This document shows positions 52,692-64,000 of a stretch of DNA of 64,000 bases, piece after piece. The notes beneath the pieces are model-generated. The model did not search any database. It was not told the DNA's origin and saw nothing but the letters and a program-made list of their open reading frames with translations. Position 1 is the first letter of the stretch; every line of letters starts with the position of its first letter. The translations under genes were made by a program, and so were the position numbers. This DNA comes from Channallabes apus (lineage: Eukaryota > Chordata > Actinopteri > Siluriformes > Clariidae). The stretch is taken from NCBI GenBank assembly GCA_030522415.1, contig CM060113.1, forward strand, positions 10,274,565 to 10,338,564, read 5' to 3'.

Positions 52692-52988
52692 AGTGGTGGT
52701 GTAGTAGTTAGCACCAGGGTCTGGGTTCGATTCCCGGTCAGGCTCGATTCCTTTCTCTGTGTGTATGGAGTTTGCATGTTCTCCCCGTGCTTGGTGGGTT
52801 TCCTCCCACAGTTCAAAGATTTGCAGGTGAGGCTAATTGTCGTTCCCAAATTGCCCATACTGTGTGTGTGCCCTGTGATGGATTGGCAACCTGTCGAGGA
52901 TATGCTCTAAGCCTCCTGTGATAGGCTCCAGGCCCCTGCGACCCTGAATATAGGATAAAGTGGTATAGAAGATTAGAATGAGTGAGAG
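52692..52988 (+). mobile_element. tRNA-derived SINE (second family), near full length
   Basis: Head GTGGTGGTGTAGTAGTTAGC (A box) and GGGTTCGATTCCCGG (B box), body GTTTGCATGTTCTCCCCGTG, GGCTAATTGTCGTTCCC, GATTGGCAACCTGTC and a tail at AGATTAGAATGAGTGAG. Confidence 0.85.
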
Positions 52989-53984
52989 TGATTTAAACAG
53001 TCATTGGACTTGTGTTTAAAGCACCATTTGATGTCTTTTTGTCTGAACTTTCCAAATCATTTGTTTATTGATTGCTATTCTGGTCTTTCACTTTGCTTCC
53101 CTTTTGTTTCCCTTATTTTGACATGTCCGCTGATTGTTCTTTGCAAATTCTTTGACCCACTGCCTATTTTGGACATCGATTTTTGATGACTGTTTTGGAC
53201 CTGGTCTCCTGGTTTTATTTTTTTTTATAAAATTCTTCATGCGAAAAACTGGCTTGCTATTTTCTATGTATTATATTTCATATACCTTAGCAGGTTACAT
53301 TTAAAAAGGTATCAAAAGCCCTTTCCAATCATTATTTAATGACAGCCACATGTGAAAAAGTTTCTCCTTGGTGGCAGTTGAGACATAATTCTTCTACTTT
53401 TTGTTACTGTATAATATTGCAAGCAATTACTCACATTTCTTTAGTATCATCATTCATTAAAATTGTACGACTGTGCCAGCAAAGCAGCAAAATACAGTAC
53501 ACCATTAGGGTTTATTCATGCTAAACTTTTAATAGGTCAACAAAAAAGTTAGTGTATAAAAGTGTTACAAGATGAAAAACCAGCATTGAATGGATGACTA
53601 AGGCAAAAATCCGATTTGCACAGTGTCAGGTGTGTGAAGACAGATTCAAGCTACAGGCTCAGCAGCTGAGTACAGTATATCAATATTACCAGCTCTGTGC
53701 TTAAGGGAAAGCAGGCGAAAGGTAGATGCATTTTAGTTGAAGTGATCCTAATGAGACTTGGCGCTAATCAACAACAGCAGAGCATCAGCTGCCTACTGCA
53801 GTATAAATCCAAACTGTCTGAACATTACATTCTAATCATTTGATCACTGGATCTACACATCCATTCTTTGTTAATTCTGAAATGTATTCACACTGAATTT
53901 TATATGAAATTCATAATGGTCATAGAATGATAAGTCAGCTTTTTACTTTAGCAGGAATCCTTGAGGGGGCTTGGGAATTTGCCC
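52989..53984. other. Unassigned spacer
   Basis: No feature recognised. Confidence 0.4.
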
Positions 53985-55015
53985 ATTCAAGTGTTTTGTG
54001 GATTTGGAGAAGGCATATGATCTGGTGCCCCAGGATTTTTTGTGGGAAGCACTGCGGGAGTATGGGGTGAGGGGTCAATTCTCAGGCCTTCCAATACCTT
54101 TACACCAAAAGTGAGAGCTGTGTTCGGGTTCTCGGCAGTAAGTCGGACTTGTTTCCAGTGGGTGTTGGCCTCCACCAGAGCAGTGCTCTGTCGCCAATCC
54201 TGTTTGTGATTTTCATGGACAGGATATCAAGGCGCAGCCATGGAGGAGAATTGGAGGTATCCAATTCGGTGGGCTGAAGATTTCATTGCTGGTTTTTGCA
54301 GATAAAGTGGTCTGAAGATCTGTGACCTTCTGGATCGATTTGCAGTGTGAAATGTTGGGGATGAGGATCTGCATCTCGAAATCTGTGACCATGGTTCTCC
54401 ACAGGAAACCAATAAATTGTCTACTCCAGGTAGGGAGCAAGCCCCAATTAAAGGAGTTTAGGTATCTCAGGGTGTTGTTTACAATTTATGGGACATTGGG
54501 GCATGAGGTTGGCTGGAGAGTCGGAGCAGTGGGGGCAGTATTGTAGTTGCTTTACCACACTGTTGTGATGAAAAGAGAGTTGAGCCAAAAGGCAAAGCTT
54601 GCAATCTACCGGTTGATTCTTGTTCCTACCCTCATCTCTGGTCATGAGCATTGGGTCATAACCGAAAAGACAAGATCACGAATATAAGTAGTGGAAATGG
54701 TTTTTCTCAGAAGCGTAGCTGGCTTTTCTCTTAGAGTTAGGATGAAGAGGAGGAGAAGTTCAGGCTTTCGTGGGAAAGTCAGAGGAGAACTAGAGCACCT
54801 TTGTGTGGAAATGAGTCAGTTGAGGTGGTTAGAATGTCGCCAGGATGCTTCCCTAGTCAGGAGTTCTTGGGACTTTCAGCTGGAAGGAGGCCATGGGACA
54901 GACCAATGACCTAAGGTCTAGGTGAAGAGGTTATATCTCCACACTGGCCTGGGAATACTTCGAGATTCCCCAGTCAACGTTAGCTTAGGTGGCAGAGGAA
55001 AGGGAAGTTTGGGGT
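53985..55015 (+). pseudogene. Rex3-like LINE reverse transcriptase remnant
   Basis: Plus strand: FVDLEKAYDLVPQDFLWEAL then REYGV (motif A), VGLHQSSALSPILFVIFMDR (motif B), LLVFADKVV (the FADD box here reads FADK), ICISKSVTMVLHRKP, LKEFRYLRVLFT, KRELSQKAKLAIYRLILVPT, LISGHEHWVITEKTRSRI, VVEMVFLRSVAGFSL. The order and wording fit Rex3/RTE-type fish LINEs. The second catalytic Asp is replaced by Lys. Both ends missing. Confidence 0.8.
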
Positions 55016-55289
55016 TTGGATTATTCAGGACACTCAGGTTATCAGTTGACTTAATTTTATTGACACATAAAAGTCTAGACCTGACTGACTAGAAGCAACC
55101 CTTGATCATAACACTGTCTCCAGAGACTTATAATAACAGTGAAAAGTTTTAACACGTTAATTCAATGTTTTTGCTCAATGGATTGTTTTCTGCATTCTAG
55201 AACAATAATAAATATAAAAAAATAGGCCCTTAAGTAACAACACAACAATTAACATTAATTACCGTCAATTAATTAATTTAGGACATACA

Positions 55290-55645
55290 CGTCAGCTGTT
55301 CTGAAATAGTATTGTCAAGTGCTTTGGCAAAACCTTTAAAGCACCATGATGAAACTGAATTTTATGAAGATCAAAGCCAGAAAGGAAAACCAAAACTTAC
55401 AGTACTTCTGCTACAGAAGAGAAGTTCATTTGGAGTTACCAGCTTCAGAAATCACCAATTAAGGCACCTTAAGTTTAGATCTTTTATGAATGCTTTACAG
55501 AACTTAAAGTAGCAGGCACATCAACATCAAATATGATTTTTGCATATTATGGATGTCAGCATTGTTTTTCAATGAGGAAATAAATATATACAGTATATAT
55601 ATATATATATATATAGAATTAGTGTCCAAACTTTTAATGGTACTG
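55290..55645 (+). mobile_element. Tc1-like transposon fragment with 3' terminal repeat
   Basis: SSALAKPLKHHDETEFYEDQ and RRSSFGVTSFRNHQLR match the transposase DNA-binding region; after a large internal deletion the 3' terminal repeat GTGTCCAAACTTTTAATGGT then ACTGTA ends near 55645. (AT)n at 55594-55615. Confidence 0.65.
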
Positions 55646-55649
55646 TATA

Positions 55650-57514
55650 GTGTATTGGGCACAAGTCATGATGAATCCATTGCTAAGCCCATAACTCTTG
55701 AATCATATCGTAATCGTAAAAAGTAATTTTGCTAAAAATATTCTACATATAAAATAAACTGTAAAAAAAAAAAAAACGATAAATTAGATGATACATTTTT
55801 TATTTCACACTACCCAATAATATTTCCATAGCTTATAATATATACTTGTATAATAGCTCAAGCTTTAGATGTTTTTAAATGGTTTTGTGTTCTCTAAGGA
55901 ACAATAATATTTAATTCCTTTTATAAAAGACATGCCACATAGTCATTCTAAACACAATGGGAGTTATGAGAGTTACAGTATGTTCCATATGTATACACCC
56001 TATTCACCACAATTCCTTTTTTCCTTGTTTTGTAATTAATTTTGGTAAATATAGCAAAGCCGATATTGGATAAGCATTTGAATATGGATGGATAGATGGA
56101 TGGAAATATATTTGTCTTTTCACCGAACGCTCACACAGAACATTTCTATTTTGTGTAGATGTTTTATATACTGTATGATGTCAATACCATTTCAGTTACA
56201 GTTTGCAACACTACTGTATAAAATGTATAAAAATCCCTATGATACTTAAAAGAAAATTTAAACAGAAATATTTGACAGGTAATTTCTGACAGACTCATGA
56301 GAAAACATTGTATTTACAATGTTGCTCGCTCTCACCAACATACTGTGTGTACTGTATAGCCCCTGTAGTTACTTCAAATGACTCTGTTTCCAACTGGACT
56401 TTCCCAGCTAACTGCAAAGGCTGTTTTTTTCAGGCTGTGCTTGTGATTAGCTGCCGGCTGGAATTGTAAAGCAAGTGATCTAAGCTCAGCACTGTGCCCT
56501 CTGTCAAGCTCCCTTGTTTCTTAACACTGAGCAGGGTTGTGACAGGAACATTTATTTAGCAAGGAGAAAGGCAGTGTCTTGACCAATGCTCTTGATCAGC
56601 TTGTTTCATTCCAATGGTAGTAGGGCGATGAGACTGCAAACTGTATTTAAAAAAACGTCTTATTGATTGAATTGCTTTAAAGACATAATTTCAGATGTTT
56701 CACAGTGTTTATAAACTATTTTCTAAATTATTTAGCCATTCTAATTGACTTGTATTTGTCCTTATTTTATCAATTTCTGTTTGCACACATACACTTATAT
56801 ATACTGTATAATATATAATAGAGTTTGTGAGTATGCATGCATACTCTCCACACTGACATAATTTCCTGAGGTCAAGAAGGTACTGTATTGTGAACTTCTC
56901 TTTGGGTTTAAATGTTACAAGTACTGGCTGCTGCAGCAAAATATTTTCTTGGCCCCTTTTCTCAAGGCAGAACTGACAGTTCCCTTCCTTTTCCATTCTC
57001 ATTCATTTTACCCGATGTTGTATTTAAATGTTTCAAATTCTGACCTCGCTTTTTCCTCTCTGAAGCCACACATCAGTAGCATTCTTCTTCTGGCAGGGTT
57101 GCCACTGGCTGAGGGACATGCATTTTTTAACTCATTGTAGGTTTGTCATTTTCCATTAAAAAAACATTAAATGATGCAATATAATGACATAATATAATGA
57201 ACATATGATTACTCTTAAAGTGTCTCCTGTAATTAACACTATTTTGCATTGGGATAATTCATTTAGCAAGGTCATATGATCTGTGTTAGGAAATCATGGG
57301 TTAATTACTCACCAGCTGCAGTGCACAGGGGACAGATTGAATTACTGACTTCATTATCTGTTATATTAAGATTGGGATCAAGTTTGAATTAAAAGTGCTA
57401 CAGACTCCCATGATAATATCACTCCCAGTCAAATTGAGTTTTAGTTATATCAGGCCTGCAGAGTTGATACAAATTATACATACAGGAATTGGATCCAGGG
57501 GAGCTGATCTAAAA
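55650..57514. other. Unassigned spacer
   Basis: 56060-56103 (TATTGGATAAGCATTTGAAT then GGATGGATAGATGG) looks like a LINE 3' tail but is too short to assign. No gene recognised. Confidence 0.45.
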
Positions 57515-57515
57515 T

Positions 57516-57544
57516 CTATCCATCCATCCATCCATCCATCCATC
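57516..57544. repeat. (CATC)n microsatellite
   Basis: About seven CATC units. Confidence 0.95.
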
Positions 57545-57699
57545 GGATCATGGGGTTCCAAGCCTCACCCATGTCTATGGGGACCACAGGCAACCCATCC
57601 GGTTTCATCTCACAGAAAAAAACATTGCAAAACATTGCATGAAAAAAGTCAGTGATGGTACATGATACAATCAAATCAGAACACGCAGTGCACCACATC

Positions 57700-57935
57700 C
57701 CTCCATGCACTGGGTTTAGCAGGCAAAGAGCTCAATGACATGGCCTCCAAACTCCCCTGATCCCAATTCAACTGGGCGCCCATGACATGCACCAGAAAAA
57801 AAGTTTGATTAATAATGGGCCCACCCTGCAACCCACAACACCTACAGGATCTGCTACCAATGTCTTTGTGTGACAAATCACAGCACACCCCCATAGTCCC
57901 TGTGGAGACATGGCCCAAGGTGCCAGAGCTCTTCA
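57700..57935 (+). mobile_element. Tc1-like transposon fragment
   Basis: CTCAATGACATGGCCTCCAA, CTGATCCCAATTCAACTGG and CAGGATCTGCTACCAATGTC resemble the transposase region around the catalytic Glu of a fish Tc1 family. Degenerate; no ends. Confidence 0.5.
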
Positions 57936-57979
57936 GGTGGCACAAGAGTAACCTAAACAACATTGGGCATTGTCATGTT

Positions 57980-58926
57980 ATCAGTCAATTAATCTTTATT
58001 TATAACACCTATCCATTGACAGGTAGTTACTAGGTGCTGAACAAAGTGCACAATGCCAAATGTAGAATAAAATTGTAAAATTAATTAATAAAATAGACAA
58101 AAACACAGTAGCAGGATATATATATAAAACGATAAAACAAAAATAAAACAATAAAACATGACAATTGACCAAATTATAGGGCAAGTTAAAAAGACTAAAC
58201 ACATTCACTACTTCATGGGAGGCAGGGAATTCCAGAGTTTAGGAATTGCCGCTAAAAAAGCATGGAAGCGCCACGGTTATAATCCCATTCTAGGTACTCT
58301 TAGTAGCATGCTGTTAGAGGACCTCAAAGGGATGTGCAGTTGGATAAGATCAGAAATATAGCTTGGTGCCCTACCAGAAATAGCTTCACAAATGTTATAC
58401 TCTATTGTGTGACATATTGTTAGCCAGTTAAGAATGAAAAGGACTGGGGTGAAGGATTCAAAAGGATTAGTGGTACTGATTAAAAATGTGCTGCAACATT
58501 CTGAACCAGCTGCAGGCGATAGAGAGAGGACTGGTTAATCGCAAAATAAAGGCATTACAGTAGTCCATCTGGAATTAAAGAATGCGTGATTAGCTTTTTT
58601 GTCTCTCCTACAAACAAAGGCTATTAGGCTTGATTTGGAAGAAGCTTGCTTCAACAACTGAATTTATATAATTCACGAAATGCAGGTTGCTATTGTTCCA
58701 AATCTCATTTTAACCAAGGTTCCTGCAAACCAAAAATATGCATTCACACTTAATTTTGTTTAAGCAAAAAAATAAACATTAAATACTCACCAATCAATGT
58801 TTAATGTCAGTTAAACAGCTTGTCAGGGACTTTAGCAAAGTGGGTGAAGCTGGTTTTAAAGTTAAATATAATTGGATGTTGTCAACATAGGAATGAAATT
58901 AGACAGTATGAATTCTAATAATATTA
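57980..58926. repeat. Old teleost interspersed repeat, left part
   Basis: Blocks such as GGCAGGGAATTCCAGAGTTT, CAGCTGCAGGCGATAGAG and GGCATTACAGTAGTCCATCT are high-copy fish repeat sequence. It continues at 59547-59755 across a hAT MITE insertion. I cannot name the family. Confidence 0.5.
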
Positions 58927-58934
58927 CCAAAAGG

Positions 58935-59538
58935 CAGTGTTGGGGGATGTTACTTTTGAAAGTAACTAATTACATTACTGTCAATAAAAAGTAATCAGTT
59001 ACATTACATAATTACCTTCTGATAAAAGTAACTAGTCAGAGTACTTTTCCATTGCAGAAAATGAAAACTCCTTTTTGATTCCTTATGCATGTTGTTTTAG
59101 TCAAGACATTTATAATTTTTCTACAATCATCACTTAGTGAAGTTTGGCCCATAATCTGTTAACTACTAATACCCCTATCCCGCCTATGCAGTTTTGTGCA
59201 GTGGCCGCAATTACGGTTCACCATACGTAAGTATGATTCACCACGAGTTTTGGCGCTGTGATTTACATTTTCATCTTGTTTAATTTTGGGGCAGATTATC
59301 GGGGATGGGGGCGGGGCTTGTAGGACGACTTTCACTCACACACACACACACATACACACACACACACGGAATCACTGCTGTCTGGCTCACGGATTACATA
59401 AATTGTGTGAATAACGGATTACATTTTTGAAAATATAACTAAATAACTGAATACTTAAATGGCGGACCTAACACGTTAGATTACTTGTTACATCAAAAAA
59501 GTAATCCGTTACTTTGTAACGTGTTACACCCAACACTG
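58935..59538. mobile_element. hAT-type MITE, palindromic
   Basis: CAGTGTTGGGGGATGTTAC at left and its inverse GTAACGTGTTACACCCAACACTG at right (shortened here), with subterminal AGTAATC/GTAACT motifs. Flanks CCAAAAGG (58927-58934) and CCCAGAGG (59539-59546) match at 6 of 8 positions. Includes (AC)n at about 59335-59367. Non-coding. Confidence 0.75.
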
Positions 59539-59546
59539 CCCAGAGG

Positions 59547-59755
59547 TAACATGTAGGGAAAACAGAATAGGGCCAAGTATCCAGCCCTGCTGTACCCAAT
59601 AGGGCTGGGTGGCATTTGAGGATTTTTATGTCACCTCATCTCACAGAAAAGCTTTTGTTTGATAGATAAGCCAGTCAAGCACTGTACCCTGGATTCTGTT
59701 CTTTAAGAGTGAGATAAGAATCTTGTGGTCTTTGGTGTCAAAGGCTGCTGGAAGA
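59547..59755. repeat. Old teleost interspersed repeat, right part
   Basis: AACAGAATAGGGCCAAGTAT, TAAGCCAGTCAAGCACTG and GTGTCAAAGGCTGCTGG continue the repeat of 57980-58926. Confidence 0.5.
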
Positions 59756-59804
59756 TGAACATGAAGAGGATCAACATGTTATCAAGGGTTACAGGAAGCC
59801 TGAA

Positions 59805-60060
59805 GCCTGAAGCCTATCCCAGTACATTACGGGAATGGGAAAGGTACATCATTGACACAGTTCCAGTCCATTGCAGGGAACACATGCATACATATACAGT
59901 ACTGTACTCACACATTTATTTTATGCATTACAGGGAATGCCATTTAATCAACTCTGCATATCCTTGTACTGTGGGAGGAAACTGGAGGGAACCCATCAAC
60001 CATGGGGAGAACAGGCAAACTGTGGCAGCACACAATTTCCTATTTTTGCTTGAAATTAAC
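59805..60060 (-). mobile_element. Old copy of the second SINE family
   Basis: AAGCCTATCCCAGTACATTA, CAGTCCATTGCAGGGAAC, CTGTGGGAGGAAACTGGAGG and ATGGGGAGAACAGGCAAAC are diverged blocks of the SINE body. Confidence 0.6.
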
Positions 60061-60456
60061 CTTACAGGAAAAATAGATTTAGTTTAGTTTTGCAACTTGT
60101 TACTGTTTTAACACTAAACATACAGTAGGTAGACAAGCAGAATGATTATTACCGCCGCGGGAAAACGGTAGCAGCTAAAATAAATCAGTTGTATTTTAAA
60201 GTAATTCGTAAATGACCGTCAGGTGGTGCAAAGTGACATTTTTCACTCTATGCAGTTTTAAATATAATTAAGTCATAAAAAAGCCTTAACAATATGTTGC
60301 AGCGAATAAATACTACAGGGATGGTAATTTCCACATCTGAGAACTTTATACAACAAAAATGAAAAAATCTGAACCAGAGATATTGATATTTATTGTATAA
60401 TAATGAGTCAAAAAAACAAACATTGGTTAAATGTTGTTTGAAGAGATGATCATGTT

Positions 60457-60510
60457 TAATTCAATTCAATTTTATTTGTATAGCGCTTTTAACAATTGAC
60501 AATTGATACA
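60457..60510 (-). mobile_element. L2 LINE 3'-end stub
   Basis: ATTCAATTCAATTTTATTTG then TATAGCGCTTTTAACAATTG is the reverse complement of the L2 3' end at 15905-15950. Extreme 5' truncation. Confidence 0.75.
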
Positions 60511-60727
60511 AAGAATGAACTGTTATATATATATATCTGTTTGTATCTGTTTATTGTTATTAAATATAGAAATAACTGGTAAAATAGACTTTCAGAATAA
60601 AACATTACACTAGCTCAAAGACGCACTAAAAATGCTGTGTTGTTTCTGTAAACAGATCCTTGGGTGGTTTATGCTGGGTCAAAATTCTCTGTTATTCTGG
60701 GTATTTTAAACACATTGTTGTGTTGCT

Positions 60728-61097
60728 GGCGGCGCGGTGGTGTAGTGGTTAGCACTGTCGCCTTGCACCTCCAGGGTCCAGTATTCGATTCCCCGGCCAG
60801 GCTCGATTGTGCATGGAGTTTGCATGTTCTCCCCGTGCTTGGTGGGTTTCCTCCGGGTACTCCGGTTTCCTCCCACAGTCCAAAGATATGCAGGTTAGGC
60901 TAATTGGCATTCCTAAATTGCCCGTAGTGATTTGTGATTGGATGTGTGAGTGTGTGTATGTGTGTGATGCCCTGCGATGGATTGGCACCCTGTCCAGGGT
61001 GTACCCCGCCTAGTGCCCGAAGTCTCCTGGGATAGGCTCCAGGTCCCCCGCGACCCTGAACACAGGATTAAGCGTTATAGAAAATGAATGAATGAAT
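60728..61097 (+). mobile_element. tRNA-derived SINE (second family), full length
   Basis: Flanked by an exact 11-bp duplication GTTGTGTTGCT (60717-60727 and 61098-61108). Head GCGCGGTGGTGTAGTGGTTA (A box) and TATTCGATTCCCC (B box), body, and tail of ATGAATGAATG. Best copy of the family here; others at 14548, 27018, 28730, 29148, 52692 and 59805. Confidence 0.9.
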
Positions 61098-61261
61098 GTT
61101 GTGTTGCTCATGTTGGGTCATATTGTATGAGATGTAGGGAGTCATTTACAAATGAACACCTGGTTGGGTTATTTTGACCCAACAACTGGTTTATTCTTTA
61201 TTCTCTGGTTTCTCCAAATGGCAGCCTGCAAAATGTTTTAAATAGTACTGTGGTTTTCGAG

Positions 61262-61562
61262 CGCGAGGATCAAAGGGCGGAATTCCAGTGTCATGTTTAA
61301 CGTCCCTGGGAGCGTCACATTGCCCCAATCGCATGCCACTTTCTTCGCATTTTCAATTTCCTGCTCCACCGCATCACGTACTTCCCAGACTCAACTCCGC
61401 GCCTTGCTTTTATAATGCGGAGCATTATACAATTTTACAACCCATTTTACAATCCGAATGGGTGGCTCCGTCCCTTTACATACCTGCCGCCTATCTAGGG
61501 AGCCCACGGAGTGAGCGAGAAGCGATAGTAGATTTGGGCGTAAGCCCATCACATCTGTGAAG
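61262..61562 (-). mobile_element. LTR-like sequence, diverged homologue of 43747-44147
   Basis: On the minus strand: TGTGATGGGCTTACGCCC, CTACTATCGCTTCTCGCTCA, AAAGCAAGGCGCGGAGTTGA and CAGGGACGTTAAACATGAC align along the solo LTR at 43747. No target duplication visible. Confidence 0.5.
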
Positions 61563-61563
61563 C

Positions 61564-61564
<1 letters not shown>

Positions 61565-61612
<48 letters not shown>
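61565..61612. repeat. (AC)n microsatellite
   Basis: Pure AC run of 48 bases. Confidence 0.95.
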
Positions 61613-61613
<1 letters not shown>

Positions 61614-61850
61614 AAAACACAAAGAAAGCAGACCAAACGTCAGCACGTCCCTCTCCCAAACAGCACAGCAATGAGCATTTACTTACATCTAAACTGAGTC
61701 GTTTACATAAGTCACTGATCAATTGCTCATGATACATACATTTAAACAATTTATTCATACAGATGTACCTGTTTTACAGTACACAGAAAGTTACAGGCTT
61801 GTTACTGAATGATTTACTCCGATAAAGAGCCGTATAAGAACAGTTGCAGC

Positions 61851-63248
61851 CAATGGCGGTTCTACACTGAATTGCACCCTGGGTGAGACTCCCTCCCGGC
61901 ACCCCCCCCCCCAAAAATAAAATAAAAAACTGCACATTTTGTACACACCACACGTTTTATTAAACTACTCATAACTTAAATAAATATACTGTGTACAAAC
62001 AAATATTATATAAATATAGAATTAATATAGAACAAATCACACTAAAGAAAAATAACTTTTGGCCTTTCTAGATGCAAAGTCATCAAGAATGGCATCACAT
62101 GAGATATGCTCCCCTATTGCATGATTTATGCTTATGACAGCAAGGCCAGTGAGCCGTTCCTGAGACATGGTTGACCTCAGGTATGTCTTGATTAACCTGA
62201 GTTTGGAAAAAATCCTGAGAGCAGTCGAAAAGTTGGGGTAGATCTCACATAGATCCTTATTGTGCATAAAAATGATAAGCTCAAAGAGCCTCATGGTTTT
62301 TGATGGCAGTCATTGGACACTTTATTAATCTAATAATATAATCTAAGGGAGGAACAATTAGCTCCTTGGTTAATTTACTGCCTCAAATTATATGCTTTGT
62401 CACGTAACAGAGTTATAGCAAATGGAAAATGTCTTTTAAACTATCTACACATATGTAAATTAAACTGGCTATTTACAGTATACTATAAATATATTGTAAA
62501 TATATTGGCTATAGCCAACATTAACATAATAAACAATGGAAATAAATAACTGTACTTGCAACAGTCTTGCTGCAAAGCATAATTTTGTGGTTACATTTTG
62601 TGGTATTTAATAGAAACCATTAGAATTTCTTTGATGGTTTGTAAATTAGGCTTTTATTGTGTGTGTATTTTTTAACAAGGTAAGCATAGCAAGCATCATA
62701 AGCAAGAAGGCTAACAAACCTAAGAGTTAATGTTCTACCACTAATTAACATGATGACATGAATACCTTAATCATACAGAGAGAGCATTGTTGCAAACCTT
62801 TATCTTTTGTCCGTTTCTCCTCATCTTCTTTTCTTTTTTTTCTAAATTGGACCCCTGACAGCTTTGGCCTTTTTCTCTCCATCGCTGTGTTTACTTTATA
62901 ATCGACGATTCGACAATCAACAGATTTCCTCCAACGCTGTCACTCACGACCAGAAGTCAAGACTAAACCAATTCACCTCGACATCATAATCGTTTTTTAT
63001 TACCTATTTTAATTTGCCATTTCACACAATTAAATAAATGAAAAAAATGTGTTTATAATATTTTGAATGAAATGTGCGTTATTTGTAAGAAAGTCATGTA
63101 GACATCATTTAGCCCCCTTCTTGTCCGCTTCATTTGGGAGAGGTGAACTGTACTCTGCGCCCCCCCCCCCCCCCCACACACAGGTTCATGTGCCGTGTAC
63201 GTGACATTAAAAAAATGCCCACTTCACCCTACCCTAAAACCGCCACTG
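61851..63248 (-). mobile_element. hAT transposon, internally deleted derivative
   Basis: Ends CAATGGCGGTTCTACA and, reverse-complemented, CAGTGGCGGTTTTAGG, flanked by GTTGCAGC (61843-61850) and GTTGTAGC (63249-63256), 7 of 8 matching. 1398 bp, including a long poly-C run (63162-63175). Retains only the end of a transposase gene. Confidence 0.85.
62037..62294 (-). pseudogene. hAT transposase C-terminal dimerisation region
   Basis: Frame reads EIYPNFSTALRIFSKLRLIK then TYLRSTMSQERLTGLAVISI and DDFASRKAKSYF, matching the C-terminal (hATC) region of hAT transposases and related ZMYM1-like proteins. A short gap between RIF and SKLRLIK removes the usual segment before the ERSFS-type motif. The catalytic core is absent. 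Confidence 0.8.
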
Positions 63249-64000
63249 GTTGTAGCTGGCATACCTAAAAATAAATGCAGGATTATTTTTTATAGTCTAA
63301 ATAAATATGCTTTTATAAATGTGGGCTATTGTTATCTACTTCAAATATTTGTTAATTTAGTTTAAACTAGGTTAGGGCTCGGGGCCTTGAGCATCGTGAT
63401 CCCCCTCTTTAATTTCCTACGTAGTCTAATCAGCGCTCAACCGAGCGCACCGGCAGAAGTAGAGTAATGATTATGAATGCGTCGGGAAACAGCCAGGAAA
63501 CTCTAACCATTTTAATAATTCATTGATAAATTAGTCATTTCTTTGGTTTTCAACTGTGCTTAAGTTGATGTCATCTCGTCATCTCCACACCAGTGGACAC
63601 GCCTATAATTCACTTTTCATACGAATTACATAATCTAAATAATTGTTTTTCATTAGTTTATATAAAAGCAGTTTTATAAGTATATATTTTTCACGTCTGT
63701 GAGGAGAGTTTCAGTTCGTTTTCTGATGCGCTCAAGTTCACCGAAAACAATACAGAACCCTGCTTACTTTATTTTCTTTAATTAACAAATTATATATTTT
63801 TTCGTCATTGTGAGTGCACCTAAATAAAAGTAGAGTCTTATAAAGTCTATGTAGCTTATATAGTTTTAGTATATAGTTTTTGCACATTAATCTGACAATG
63901 CTTTAATTTTATGGTCATTTAGTTTAATTTATTTCAGGTAATAAATCTACTACAGATTTAAAGAACACAAAATATAAGATGAGACATTACACACGTAGCT

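Larger units (their letters stand above)
60145..61250 (+). repeat. Dispersed repeat, paralogous to 34770-35285, with two insertions
   Basis: Collinear with 34770-35285 and interrupted by an L2 tail (60457-60510) and a SINE (60728-61097). Non-coding. Confidence 0.75.
61630..64000 (+). repeat. Dispersed unit copy, split by a hAT element
   Basis: 61630-61850 and 63249-63480 match 43275-43650 in order, and 63895-64000 matches 44235-44340. The hAT element at 61851-63248 interrupts it. 63480-63890 is unrecognised. Confidence 0.7.

Noticed and set aside
57516..57544. CATC array and other short arrays as CRISPR
   Set aside because: Simple microsatellites without spacers in a vertebrate genome.
60728..60800. 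Possible tRNA gene from A and B boxes
   Set aside because: Continuous with a SINE body, flanked by a target duplication, and lacking an acceptor stem pairing; it is a SINE head.

Overview
This window is eukaryotic, AT-rich vertebrate DNA, most likely from a teleost and plausibly an ostariophysan such as a catfish. The support is a mixture typical of fish genomes: L2 and RTE/Rex3-like LINEs, many Tc1-like transposons, a BEL/Pao element, DIRS tyrosine-recombinase retrotransposons, tRNA-derived SINEs, hAT and Harbinger-like MITEs, and long CA, TA and CT microsatellites. Family names come from recognised protein motifs and terminal repeats; no database search was possible. I found no convincing complete host gene, no rRNA, no free-standing tRNA and no CRISPR. 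The only possible host or transposon gene piece is an exon-like pair near 13.2-13.6 kb.

Layout. 0-2.7 kb: 5' half of an L2 LINE on the minus strand, running off the left edge. 3.1-6.2 kb: a Tc1 copy whose middle holds a minisatellite, an RTE LINE with a 16-bp target duplication, and a SINE head. 6.2-12.6 kb: mostly unassigned DNA with a probable endogenous-retrovirus RNase H remnant, a SINE and Tc1 scraps. 12.6-18.5 kb: a large terminal-inverted-repeat element containing exon-like sequence, a SINE, the 3' part of an L2 copy and a 1.39-kb Tc1 element. 18.5-24.6 kb: a BEL/Pao element with both LTRs. 24.6-34.4 kb: old SINE, Tc1 and gypsy remnants, plus a Harbinger-like MITE carrying the 5' end of a DIRS element.

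34.4-52.2 kb is a DIRS cluster. It holds a YR-domain scrap (34.4 kb), a near-complete 6.2-kb element with inverted terminal repeats and an internal complementary region (36.5-42.7 kb), a pol scrap (44.7 kb), and a second 4.2-kb element lying inside a Tc1 transposon (46.9-51.1 kb). The first DIRS copy has its recombinase 3' region in three repeats and hosts a Tc1 element whose 341-residue transposase frame carries a single premature stop. 52-64 kb: SINEs, a Rex3-like LINE, Tc1 pieces, a hAT MITE, a hAT derivative retaining a dimerisation-domain remnant, and repeated blocks shared with 34.8-36.2 kb and 43.3-44.3 kb.

These are genomic parasites rather than a cooperating gene set. The nesting gives a relative chronology (for example Tc1, then DIRS inside it; DIRS, then Tc1 inside it, then a Rex3-like fragment inside that Tc1). 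The most interesting structures are the DIRS architecture and decay, the exon-like pair, and several precisely delimited nested insertions.
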